From: Rhizobium mongolense USDA 1844
GTDB taxonomy: Bacteria > Pseudomonadota > Alphaproteobacteria > Rhizobiales > Rhizobiaceae
Length of the DNA: 64,000 nucleotides
Assembly: GCF_000419765.1 (NCBI RefSeq)
Contig: NZ_ATTQ01000011.1
Span: forward strand, 186,001 to 250,000
Direction of reading: 5' to 3'
Below are positions 25,693-33,737 of this stretch, in pieces. Below the pieces are notes generated by a model. The model was not told the DNA's origin, did not search any database, and saw only the letters and a program-made list of their open reading frames with translations. Made by a program: the position numbers and the translations under genes. How positions within the stretch are numbered: the first letter of the stretch is position 1; each line of letters opens with the position of its first letter.

Positions 25693-26424
25693 TTACTTAA
25701 CGTCCGATTTCACAAACTGCCGCAACTCGGGCGTCTGTGGATTAGCAAACAGCTCGGCGGATGCCCCCTGTTCCCAGATCGTGCCCTTGTGCATGAAGAT
25801 CGTCTGCGTAGCCACCCGCCGCGCAAAACCCATCTCATGCGTGACGAGTATCATGGTCATTCCATCGCGGGCCAATTTCTCCATGACCGTCAGCACTTCC
25901 TCGGTCAGTTCCGGATCGAGCGCAGAGGTGACTTCGTCGAAGAGCATCACCTTCGGGCGCATTGCAAGGGAACGGGCAATCGCCACGCGCTGCTGCTGGC
26001 CACCAGAAAGCTGGTCCGGATAGGCATCGAATTTTTCCGACAGGCCCACGAGCTGGAGCACCTCGCGGGCGATCTCTTGTGTCTGCGCCTTCGCAACGTC
26101 TTTGACAATGCGGGGCGCCAGCATGATGTTCTCGCCCACGGTCAAATGTGGAAAGAGGTTGTAGCTTTGGAAGACGATGCCGACATCGGTGCGCAGGCTT
26201 CGCAGCGCCTTTGCGTCGCCTCCAAGCGCATGGCCGGCGATCTCGATGCGACCGGAGTTGATCTTTTCTAAGCCGTTCATGCAGCGCAGCAGCGTGCTCT
26301 TTCCAGAACCGGACCGACCGATCAGTGCAAAGACCTCTCCGCGCCCGACGCTGAGGGATACGCCCTTGAGAACCTCGAGCGCACCGAAGCTCTTGTGAAC
26401 ATTTTCAACGATTACTTCCGGCAT
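25693..26424 (-). CDS. Polar amino acid-type ABC transporter ATPase
   Basis: A 243-aa ATPase of the GlnQ/HisP group: Walker A GRSGSGKST, Q-loop FQSYNLFPHLTV, signature LSGGQQQRV, Walker B VMLFDEVTSALD (DEV instead of the common DEP, a frequent GlnQ variant), and the H-loop in THEM. ATG at 26424 overlaps the upstream permease gene by 20 bases. It powers the two permeases at 26405-27765. Their control by a sugar-acid operator raises doubt that a plain amino acid is the substrate. Confidence 0.92.
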   Translation of the reverse strand: MPEVIVENVHKSFGALEVLKGVSLSVGRGEVFALIGRSGSGKSTLLRCMNGLEKINSGRIEIAGHALGGDAKALRSLRTDVGIVFQSYNLFPHLTVGENIMLAPRIVKDVAKAQTQEIAREVLQLVGLSEKFDAYPDQLSGGQQQRVAIARSLAMRPKVMLFDEVTSALDPELTEEVLTVMEKLARDGMTMILVTHEMGFARRVATQTIFMHKGTIWEQGASAELFANPQTPELRQFVKSDVK

Positions 26425-27064
26425 GAAGCCTCCTTTCCAGCCAACGCGACAGCTGGGACAATGGGTAGCAGACGACGAAATAAAGAGCGGCCACCGCGAT
26501 GAAGACGCGGAAGGGCTGGAATGTCGTGTTATTGACAAGCTGCCCTGCGCGGGCGAGTTCGACGAAGCCGATGATCGATGTGATCGACGTATTCTTGACC
26601 ACCTGCACCGCAAAGCCGACGGTTGGCGGCAGCGAAACACGGATTGCCTGCGGCAGGATGATGTAGCGGTATTGTTGAAGGCGGCTCATGGCAAGCGATT
26701 CCGACGCTTCCCATTGCTGCTTCGGCACCGCCTGGATGCAGCCGCGCCAGATTTCCGCGAGATAACCTGATGCGTAGATCGTCATCGATGCGCCGGCGGC
26801 AAAGAGCGGCGGCAGCTCAAGCCCGGCAAGGCTGAGGCCGTAATAGGACAAAAACAGGATCATCAGCACCGGAATGCCCTGGATAACCTGAATATAGGAG
26901 CCTGCGGCAAAGCGCACGGCCTTGATGGGTGAGGTTCGGGCAAGCGCCACGGCAAAGCCCAGCAGACCTCCACCGACAAGGGCGATGACCGTCAGGAGAA
27001 TGGTCCACTGCAGGGCTTGCAGCAGGAAACCGAATTCGTCGAAACCGAATGTTCTCAGCGTCAT
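26405..27064 (-). CDS. Polar amino acid-type ABC permease (second)
   Basis: This 219-aa permease has five hydrophobic segments and the His/Glu/Gln permease signature (EASESLAMSRLQQYRYIILPQAIRVSLPP). Its start overlaps the stop of the first permease by four bases (ATGA). It forms a heterodimeric channel with that subunit in the inner membrane and contacts the ATPase encoded downstream. Confidence 0.92.
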   Translation of the reverse strand: MTLRTFGFDEFGFLLQALQWTILLTVIALVGGGLLGFAVALARTSPIKAVRFAAGSYIQVIQGIPVLMILFLSYYGLSLAGLELPPLFAAGASMTIYASGYLAEIWRGCIQAVPKQQWEASESLAMSRLQQYRYIILPQAIRVSLPPTVGFAVQVVKNTSITSIIGFVELARAGQLVNNTTFQPFRVFIAVAALYFVVCYPLSQLSRWLERRLHAGSNR

Positions 27065-27765
27065 GCCGGCACCTCCGGCAGGGCCGTCATCGTGCGGCGG
27101 GCAACCCGCCTGCCAAAAAGCCACATGCCGATGAATCCCAGGGCAGCGCGCAGCGCCAGCGCCAGCGCGAGATAGATCAGCGTGACGACAATATAGACTT
27201 CGAAAGACCGATAGGTCTGCGATTCGACGAAAGCGGCCGAGGCGGCAAGCTCATGGGTCGAAATTGCCGAGCAGATGCTGGAGGCCAGCATCATCAACAC
27301 GAACTGGCTGCACAGCGCCGGGTAAACCTTGGCGACCGCCGGAACCAGAATGACGTGGCGATAGATCTGGAAACGCGAAAAACCAAGCGCCTCGCCCGCT
27401 TCGATCTGAGATTTGTGCACGGCTTCGATGCCGGCACGGATGATTTCCGTTGAATAGGCGGCAAGATTGATGGTCATGCCGATCAGCGCCGCCGTATCGG
27501 CGCCCACGCGAATACCAAGCCCAGGCAGGCCGAAATAGACGATGAAGAGCTGGACCAGAAAGGGCGTGTTGCGGATCACCTCGACGTAAGCATCGACAAG
27601 ATACCGCACGGCACCGCCCTTTATGGAGCGCAAGGATGCAAGCATGACACCTGCTGCCGAACCTAGAACAATCGAAAGGATCGACAGCTTGATCGTCAGC
27701 CAGATACCGCTCAGGATTTCGCCCTGATACTGGGCCAGCACGCCGAATTGAAATGTGTAGGACAT
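27061..27765 (-). CDS. Polar amino acid-type ABC permease (first)
   Basis: A 234-aa inner-membrane protein with the HisM/GlnP-type conserved loop (EAGEALGFSRFQIYRHVILVPAVAK) and five to six transmembrane helices. It lies 65 bp downstream of the binding-protein gene, separated by a strong hairpin, and overlaps the next permease gene. The pair is the channel for the ligand captured by the product of 27831-28634. Confidence 0.92.
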   Translation of the reverse strand: MSYTFQFGVLAQYQGEILSGIWLTIKLSILSIVLGSAAGVMLASLRSIKGGAVRYLVDAYVEVIRNTPFLVQLFIVYFGLPGLGIRVGADTAALIGMTINLAAYSTEIIRAGIEAVHKSQIEAGEALGFSRFQIYRHVILVPAVAKVYPALCSQFVLMMLASSICSAISTHELAASAAFVESQTYRSFEVYIVVTLIYLALALALRAALGFIGMWLFGRRVARRTMTALPEVPA

Positions 27766-27790
27766 AAACGAGCTCCGTCGAAGTTTCGCT

Positions 27791-27813
27791 CCTGCCGGTG
27801 CCTCACCGGCAGG
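27791..27813 (-). terminator. Intra-operon hairpin between binding protein and permease genes
   Basis: CCTGCCGGTG and CACCGGCAGG form a perfect 10-bp stem with a 3-base loop. No T-run follows, so it is probably an attenuating or mRNA-protecting stem-loop that keeps binding-protein mRNA more abundant than the permease message. Confidence 0.65.
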
Positions 27814-27830
27814 CTCTCACGCAAGCTCAA

Positions 27831-28634
27831 TCAGAAGGACGGAAGGGTCGGCATCGGACGGCCTGTCCATTTCGTCGCGATCTTGTCGAGATCGCCGGAG
27901 ATCTTCATCAGATAGATCGACGTATTCAGCCATTGACGCAGTTCGAAATCGTCGAGCTTCGTCGCCATCGAGTTGCCCTGCTGGAAGAAGGTAAAGCCGA
28001 CCTGGAGGCCAGCGTCCGGACGCTGCTTGATGATCGCTTCTCCCACAGTCGACGGCAGTGCGACCGCATCCGCCTGACCGGCAATCAGCGCCTGCGCACT
28101 GGTGGAGTCGTCTTCGAAAACCAAGATCTCCATGCCGGGGACCGCCGCCTTGCGAAGAGCGGTTTCCTGTGACGAACCTCGATTGACCGCGACGCGCTTG
28201 CCCTGAAGATCGGCAAGGCTCGCGAACTTCTGGTCGGGACCGGATATGATATCCATGTTAAAGGCGCTGTAGGGCTGCGTAAACATGACGGTCTTGGCCC
28301 GCTCACCCGTCGGGGCCAGCGTCGCAACGAGAAAATCGACCTTGCCGGTCTGGAGCGCTGGAATGCGGGCCGGCGGCGTCAGTGGGACGAGTTCGACCGG
28401 CAGCGAGAGATATCCGGCAATCAAGTTGGCGACGTCGACGTCGTAGCCGGTCGGATTACCTTTTTCATCCACCATCCCCATCGGCGGCGCACCGGTCAGA
28501 ACGCCGATCCGGACCGTGCCGCGTGATATGATGTCATTGAGCGTGACCGCCCCGGCTTCGGCCGTCATCGCCAAGGACGCGATGGCGAGTGCGGCTGCCG
28601 TTACAACCGCGCGCATAGAGTTACGAACATTCAT
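27831..28634 (-). CDS. Amino acid-type ABC transporter substrate-binding protein (SBP_bac_3 family)
   Basis: The 267-aa protein has a signal peptide (MNVRNSMRAVV..., cleavage after AMTAEAGA near residue 26) and the family 3 fold (ISRGTVRIGVLTGAPPMGMVDEKGNPTGYDVDVA...). ATG at 28634 follows GGAGGAATGTC. It heads a minus-strand operon whose promoter region carries two GntR-like boxes and is shared with a divergent LacI gene. The ligand could be an amino sugar acid, an amino acid, or something else that appears with sugar acids. Confidence 0.9.
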   Translation of the reverse strand: MNVRNSMRAVVTAAALAIASLAMTAEAGAVTLNDIISRGTVRIGVLTGAPPMGMVDEKGNPTGYDVDVANLIAGYLSLPVELVPLTPPARIPALQTGKVDFLVATLAPTGERAKTVMFTQPYSAFNMDIISGPDQKFASLADLQGKRVAVNRGSSQETALRKAAVPGMEILVFEDDSTSAQALIAGQADAVALPSTVGEAIIKQRPDAGLQVGFTFFQQGNSMATKLDDFELRQWLNTSIYLMKISGDLDKIATKWTGRPMPTLPSF

Positions 28635-28761
28635 GACATTCCTCCACCTAATTTGACTGAGCTCTTGCTCGTGCATGCGACCTCTGGAGCGACGGAAACC
28701 GCTCCATTGCTCGCCTCCTCTGGACTCCCTTGCACCGGGCATTGCATCTGAATCATGCAAG

Positions 28762-28775
28762 GGTTATCGTTAACC
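28762..28775. promoter_or_regulatory. Second, imperfect LacI operator upstream of the amino acid-type importer
   Basis: GGTTATCGTTAACC keeps the GTTATCG-TAAC core of the GntR-like box with one central mismatch and lies 8 bp from the perfect copy at 28784-28797. Two sites this close could bind two repressor dimers on the same face region. Confidence 0.6.
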
Positions 28776-28783
28776 TCATCTTA

Positions 28784-28797
28784 TGTTATCGATAACA
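28784..28797. promoter_or_regulatory. GntR/IdnR-type LacI operator
   Basis: TGTTATCGATAACA is identical to the core of the site at 21907-21922. It lies 41 bp before the second LacI gene and about 150 bp before the importer's binding-protein gene on the other strand. Confidence 0.82.
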
Positions 28798-28838
28798 ATC
28801 GGGCTGTCAAGCCGGTTTTTACTTGTCAAGGCGTGGGG

Positions 28839-29867
28839 ATGAGGCAAGTGGCAAAGGATAAGACACGGATCGTCACGCTGCTTGATGTGGCGGCAAAGGC
28901 AGGCGTAAGCAGCATGACAGTCTCAAAGGTGATGCGAGGCGTCGGCAAGATTTCCGAGGAGACACAACAACGGGTGAGATATGCCGCAGACGAGCTTGGC
29001 TATCTGCCGAACAACCTTGCCGGATCATTGAGTTCGCGCAAGAGCCGGATGGTAGCAGTGATCATCCCCTCGATCAGCGACATCGTCTTTTCCGAAGTGC
29101 TGAGTGGGGTGAACGCCATCCTGCGCCCCAATGGACTTCATACTTTCATCGGAGAATCGCATTTCGATCCCGGCATCGAAGCAGAGCTTGTCCGCGAGAT
29201 GCTGTCCTTCCGCCCTGCAGGGCTTTTGCTAAACGGCGGCATGGCACGAAGCGCGGCTTGCGACAAATTGCTAGAAAGACGCACCTGCCCGGCCATTCAA
29301 TTGTGGGATTGCGACAATGAAGATCTCGATTTCAGCGCCGGCCCTTCACACAGGGAGGCAGGGCAACTCGTTGCTGCGCATTTCCTGGAGCGCCGCCTCA
29401 GGCGCGTTGCCTATGTCGGCGCCGAACTGGAGAAGGATCTTTGCGCCCGATGGCGCTACCTTGCCTTGCGGTCTTCGCTTGCGAGCGCCAACATCGACGT
29501 GATCAGCATGGTTTGCGAAAATCGGCCGAGACAGGCCCAAACAGGACGCGCCCTCACGCAGGAATTGATCCGTGACCATCCCGAGATCCAGGCTATTCAC
29601 TTCTTGAACGACGCGATGGCGCTTGGTGGCCTCTCCTATCTGCACGAAGCGGGAATTCCAGTTCCAGAGCAGATCTCCGTGGTGGGATTTAACGGCACGT
29701 CCATCCCCAACACGGTCCGAACCAGACTTACGACCGTTGATATACCTCGCGCCGAGATCGGAAAGACGGCGGCTCAGGCGCTGTTGAATATACTTGCAAA
29801 CGTGCACGTGGACAGATCGTGGCGGGCTGAGATCCGGCTCATCCAGGGCAACACGACGATACGATAA
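28839..29867 (+). CDS. Second LacI-family repressor, Gnt-I type
   Basis: The 342-aa regulator starts MRQVAKDKTRIVTLLDVAAKAG and has a LacI HTH (VTLLDVAAKAGVSSMTVSKVMRG) plus a type I periplasmic-binding effector domain ending in VVGFNGTSIPN...TTVDIPRAEIG. ATG at 28839 was chosen over upstream codons because it sits just before the HTH as in other LacI proteins, with AAGG nearby. It is divergent from the amino acid-type importer. It is distinct from the repressor at 24618-25643, yet both lie beside the same palindrome type, so they may share or divide the operators. Confidence 0.88.
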   Translation: MRQVAKDKTRIVTLLDVAAKAGVSSMTVSKVMRGVGKISEETQQRVRYAADELGYLPNNLAGSLSSRKSRMVAVIIPSISDIVFSEVLSGVNAILRPNGLHTFIGESHFDPGIEAELVREMLSFRPAGLLLNGGMARSAACDKLLERRTCPAIQLWDCDNEDLDFSAGPSHREAGQLVAAHFLERRLRRVAYVGAELEKDLCARWRYLALRSSLASANIDVISMVCENRPRQAQTGRALTQELIRDHPEIQAIHFLNDAMALGGLSYLHEAGIPVPEQISVVGFNGTSIPNTVRTRLTTVDIPRAEIGKTAAQALLNILANVHVDRSWRAEIRLIQGNTTIR

Positions 29868-29916
29868 TCGATCGTCTGTTCATCCTTCCATCAATATCGC
29901 TTGCGACGCAACGTGC

Positions 29917-29942
29917 AAAAAAATGGCACCATTCGCGGTGCC
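29917..29942 (-). terminator. Intrinsic terminator of the ribose-type importer operon
   Basis: Read on the minus strand, GGCACC and GGTGCC form a 6-bp stem with loop GCGAAT, followed by AT and seven T. It lies 23 bp after the stop of the binding-protein gene at 29965. Confidence 0.8.
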
Positions 29943-29964
29943 CTAGTTTCCGGGAGGGAGGCTG

Positions 29965-31065
29965 CTACATCTTGCCCCAGAGCTTTTTATACTCGTCGCG
30001 GTAACCGTTTTCCGGATCGAACGAGTTCTTGGGGCCGCCATCGAATTCGACATTGTCGGCGGTGACGACATGGAGCGGGGAGAGATAGCCAGACCACTGT
30101 TGGCCGGCAAAGGCGCGGTTCAACTCGTCGACAAGCTGCCAGCCCTGCAGGTTGAGGGGCTCGGCGACCGTAACTTTCTGGAACTGGCCGGCGCGGATGC
30201 GCTGGTAGGCCGATTCGGAACCGTCACCGGCAGCGACATTGATTGGCGCATCCGTACCGCCCTTGCCGGCGGCTGCCAGCGACGGTCCCATGAAGTCGAA
30301 ATAAAGATCGTTGATGGCGAGCGAATGGGTCCACTGGTCGCCGTATTTTTGCAGCAACGATGTCGTCAGCTGCGGCATGCGCTGGGAGGTTTCGGCAATA
30401 GGCGTATCGACATATTCAAGAACCTTGCCGCCGAGTTTTTCGATCTCCTCTTTCATCTTGTCGGCCTTGGCGATGGCGATCGCATAGGTCGAGTCGGTGA
30501 AGATCACGACGCCTGGTTTGCCCTTCGCATCTGCATAGGCCCAGTCCGCCGCCGACTTGGAAACCTCCATCGCATCGGTGCTGACGTTGGCGAAAAGGCC
30601 GGTTTTTTCGTCAGGGCCGATGACCGGGCCTGCGTGCCAGGCGACGAGCGGAATTCCCGCAGCCCTCGCCTGCTCAAGAGCCGGCGCTTGCTCGACGGCA
30701 TCGAAGCCGTTGATGATGATCCCGGCGGGCTTCAGCGCCATGGCCTGGCCGAACGCTGCCGTGCGGCCGCCGATCGAGCCCGCACCGTCGAGAACCTTGA
30801 CCTGCCAACCGATGGCGGCTGCGCCCTCCTCGACGCCGGTAGTCACGCCCAAGATGCCGCCGTTCTTCAGATCGCCGGCGAGCACGACGATCGTCTTTCC
30901 CTCCTGCGCCTTGGGTCCTGTCTTCGGTCCGTCCCAGGTGGTGACGCGGGTCGCATATTTTTCGACCACCGCCTTGGCGTCGGACATGGCATCTGCCAGT
31001 GCCGGCCCCGCGAGCATCAAGGCCAGTGCGGCGACGGAACTCTGGATAAGCGTTCTGCGTTTCAT
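29965..31065 (-). CDS. Sugar-type ABC transporter substrate-binding protein (RbsB-like)
   Basis: A 366-aa protein with a signal peptide (MKRRTLIQSSVAALALML, cleavage after AGPALA) and a type I periplasmic-binding fold (GKTIVVLAGDLKNGGILGVTTGVEEGA...). It is the third gene of an ATPase-permease-binding protein operon of the ribose/xylose/autoinducer-2 class. The order, with the binding protein last, is common in rhizobial sugar systems. Its control by the sugar-acid palindrome points to an aldonate, ketoaldonate or parent sugar as ligand. Confidence 0.9.
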   Translation of the reverse strand: MKRRTLIQSSVAALALMLAGPALADAMSDAKAVVEKYATRVTTWDGPKTGPKAQEGKTIVVLAGDLKNGGILGVTTGVEEGAAAIGWQVKVLDGAGSIGGRTAAFGQAMALKPAGIIINGFDAVEQAPALEQARAAGIPLVAWHAGPVIGPDEKTGLFANVSTDAMEVSKSAADWAYADAKGKPGVVIFTDSTYAIAIAKADKMKEEIEKLGGKVLEYVDTPIAETSQRMPQLTTSLLQKYGDQWTHSLAINDLYFDFMGPSLAAAGKGGTDAPINVAAGDGSESAYQRIRAGQFQKVTVAEPLNLQGWQLVDELNRAFAGQQWSGYLSPLHVVTADNVEFDGGPKNSFDPENGYRDEYKKLWGKM

Positions 31066-31103
31066 GGTTCTTCCTCCCTTTGAAGATTGTGTGCCGACGG
31101 CGA

Positions 31104-32168
31104 TCAGTTTTTCGGTGGGTTTGCAGATGCCGGACTGGTGGCTGCGGTTTTTCCGGCTGCACCCCGTTTCCTTTGCGCATAACCGGCGATGCCGATGGCC
31201 ACGAGCAGGGTGATGCCGTTGAAGAGTGGTTCGACGAAGAACGAGCCACCGAATTGCTGGATGCCGGAAATGCCGACGGCAAGAATAATGACACCGGTCA
31301 TCGTGCCCCAGACATTGACGCGTCCAGGCTTGATGGTGGTTGAGCCGAGAAAGGCACCGACGAGCGCCGGCAGCAGATACTCGAGGCCAACACTGGCCTG
31401 GCCGATGCGAAGCTTCGAGGCGAGCAGGACGCCTGCAAGCGCAGCAAGGGTGCCCGAGGAGACAAAAGCTGCGATGACAAAGCGGCGGACCGGAATGCCG
31501 TTCAGCGCTGCCGCTTTGGGATTGGCACCGATCGCATAGATATAGCGGCCAATCGGCAGATATTCGAGAATGAGCCAAAGCGCGACGGCAAGCAGCAGCA
31601 CATAAAAGCCAGTGATCGGCAGGCCGAATACCATGGTGCCGTTCAACGAGTAAAAACCCTCCGGCAAGACGCCAACGACCTGGCGCCCGCCGGTGTGCCA
31701 GAGTGCGAGCGCGTAGAGGACCGTGCCGGTGCCGAGCGTCGCAATGAACGAGTCGATGCGTGCGACCTCCACCAGAAGACCGTTGAGGAAGCCGGTGATA
31801 GCACCGAGCGCAAGCACGATGACGACTGCGACCGGCCAAGGCACGCCGAACACAGTTTGCAGGCTGATCGCAAGAATGTGCCAGAGCACGATGCCGTAGC
31901 CGACCGTAAGATCGATGCGGCCAGCAGCCATCGGGATCATGGCCGCCAGCGACAGAAGAGCGATGATCGCCTTGTCGGAGACGATCGAGCGGAGATTGAG
32001 AACCGTCGGAAAGGTCTGCGGCAGGAGAAGCGAAAACAGCACGATAAGAGCCAAAGTAAGGATGACCAGGCCGTAAACCGGCAGGAACCGCAGGAGCTTC
32101 TGCGTATAGCTGAGGCCCGCCAGTTCGGCTCGGGTCGGCTCAAGGGCGGTGGATTCGATCGACTGCAT
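31104..32168 (-). CDS. Sugar-type ABC transporter permease (RbsC-like)
   Basis: This 354-aa membrane protein has the BPD_transp_2 fold: eight to ten hydrophobic helices, with conserved stretches MIPMAAGRIDLTVGYGIVLWH and LPIGRYIYAIGANPKAAALNGIPV. It lies 16 bp after the ATPase gene. It forms the homodimeric membrane channel of the ribose-type importer. The C-terminal tail is Ala/Lys rich and probably cytoplasmic. Confidence 0.92.
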   Translation of the reverse strand: MQSIESTALEPTRAELAGLSYTQKLLRFLPVYGLVILTLALIVLFSLLLPQTFPTVLNLRSIVSDKAIIALLSLAAMIPMAAGRIDLTVGYGIVLWHILAISLQTVFGVPWPVAVVIVLALGAITGFLNGLLVEVARIDSFIATLGTGTVLYALALWHTGGRQVVGVLPEGFYSLNGTMVFGLPITGFYVLLLAVALWLILEYLPIGRYIYAIGANPKAAALNGIPVRRFVIAAFVSSGTLAALAGVLLASKLRIGQASVGLEYLLPALVGAFLGSTTIKPGRVNVWGTMTGVIILAVGISGIQQFGGSFFVEPLFNGITLLVAIGIAGYAQRKRGAAGKTAATSPASANPPKN

Positions 32169-32184
32169 TATCTTCTCCCGGAAC

Positions 32185-33681
32185 TCAAGCGGCCTCTGAA
32201 GCCGACGCGGCAGCGATCACCGCCGATGTGGTTAAATCCGCACCTTGCAATTCACGTACAATCCGTCCGCGTGAAAACACCAAGGCACGATGGCAGATAT
32301 GGGCGATTTCCTCGAAATCCGTCGACACGACGACGACAGCCAGACCCGCCTCAAGCGCACGGGCGATCAGCCGATAGATGTCGGCCTTGGCGCCGACATC
32401 TACGCCTGCGGTCGGATCCTCGGCGATCAGAAGCTTGCGGCCAGTTGCAAGCCAGCGGCCGACAACCACCTTCTGCTGGTTGCCCCCCGATAGCGCCTCG
32501 ATCGGCAGGCTCTGGTCGTTCGGCCTCAATCCGACACTCTCGCCGATCGTGCGCGCCAGGGACGCTTCTTTAAACGGCGACAGGAAAGAAAGGAGCCTGC
32601 GTCCGGACGCTGCCGGATTGAGGAAGGTGTTTTCCCGAAGCGACAGCGACATGGCAACGGATTCTTCGGTGCGGTCGCGCGCAATCAGGCCTATGCCGGA
32701 CCTCATTGCAGCGACCGGGCTCGACAGGTCCGGTACCGCCCCACCGACATCTACCGCGCCGGAAAAAGCATCGCAGCCAAAGAGGGCCCGGCCGATCAGT
32801 TCCTGACCGGCGCCGCGCAAGCCAACCAACCCAAGCAGCTCTCCTTTCCGGATATCAAACGAGACAGGTCCGGCACTGCGGCAGGCAAGATCCCGAACGG
32901 TGACGATCGTCTCACCCGGATTGCTTGTCGCTTTGGCGAAGAGTTGGTCCGTCTTGCGGCCGACGATCATTTCAATCAATTCGTCCGGCGTCGTCTGTGC
33001 GACCGGCTTCTGGCCAACCAGGCGCCCGTCGCGCAAGACCGCGACCCGGTCGGCGATGCGGAAAATCTCATCGAGCCGATGCGACACGTAGATCATCGCC
33101 ACCCCTCGCGCCTTCAGCGGACGGATAGCATCGAAGAGACGCTCCACCTCATCAGCCGGAAGGCTGGCGGTCGGCTCGTCGAGAACAAGCACGTCCGCTT
33201 CCACGGCGAGCGCGCGGGCAATCGCCACAAGCGACTTTTCCGTACGGGTGAGATCCTGGACACGCGTCGACGGATCAAAATCGCAGCCGACGAGATTCAG
33301 CGCCTCCCTGGCCCGCTCCTCCGTTCGCTTCCAGTCGATCAGGCGCGAACGCATGGAGAAACCCTGCGCCAATCCGACGTTTTCGCCGACCGTCATCCAT
33401 TCGATCAGGCCAAGGTCCTGATGGATAAAGGCGAGAGGCTGACGTTCGTTAGGCTTTGGCGGCCGATGGACATAGGGTTCACCACGGAACTGAATATCGC
33501 CGCCGTCCGGCTTGTAGATGCCGGCTAGGGTCTTGATGAGTGTCGATTTGCCCGCGCCGTTTTCTCCAAGAAGCGCCAGGATCTCCCCCGAATGCAAATC
33601 CAGCGATACCTGCGATAAGGCGCGGGTGCCGCCGAACTCCTTGGTGATGGAGCGAAACTCCAGCAGTTTTTCGCTCGACAT
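32185..33681 (-). CDS. Sugar-type ABC transporter ATPase (RbsA-like, two domains)
   Basis: The 498-aa protein has two nucleotide-binding domains. The first is canonical (Walker A GENGAGKST, Walker B VLVLDEPTASL). The second has the degenerate Walker A (GLRGAGQE) typical of RbsA/XylG and a late Walker B LLIAEDPTAGVD, where Asp follows Glu instead of the usual DEPT. ATG at 33681 follows GGGAGGAGC. It is the first gene of the operon, 42 bp downstream of a GntR-like operator. Confidence 0.92.
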   Translation of the reverse strand: MSSEKLLEFRSITKEFGGTRALSQVSLDLHSGEILALLGENGAGKSTLIKTLAGIYKPDGGDIQFRGEPYVHRPPKPNERQPLAFIHQDLGLIEWMTVGENVGLAQGFSMRSRLIDWKRTEERAREALNLVGCDFDPSTRVQDLTRTEKSLVAIARALAVEADVLVLDEPTASLPADEVERLFDAIRPLKARGVAMIYVSHRLDEIFRIADRVAVLRDGRLVGQKPVAQTTPDELIEMIVGRKTDQLFAKATSNPGETIVTVRDLACRSAGPVSFDIRKGELLGLVGLRGAGQELIGRALFGCDAFSGAVDVGGAVPDLSSPVAAMRSGIGLIARDRTEESVAMSLSLRENTFLNPAASGRRLLSFLSPFKEASLARTIGESVGLRPNDQSLPIEALSGGNQQKVVVGRWLATGRKLLIAEDPTAGVDVGAKADIYRLIARALEAGLAVVVVSTDFEEIAHICHRALVFSRGRIVRELQGADLTTSAVIAAASASEAA

Positions 33682-33723
33682 CGGCGCTCCTCCCAAAGCA
33701 CTGTGAACCTGCAAGACATGGTA

Positions 33724-33737
33724 TGTTATCGATAACA
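33724..33737. promoter_or_regulatory. GntR/IdnR-type LacI operator at the ribose-type importer promoter
   Basis: TGTTATCGATAACA, identical to the cores at 21908-21921 and 28784-28797, ends 43 bp upstream of the ATPase start codon, a position suited to blocking transcription initiation. Confidence 0.82.

Noticed and set aside
31066..31839. N-terminal extension of the RbsB-like binding protein
   Set aside because: The extra part overlaps the permease gene in another frame, and the signal peptide begins exactly at 31065.
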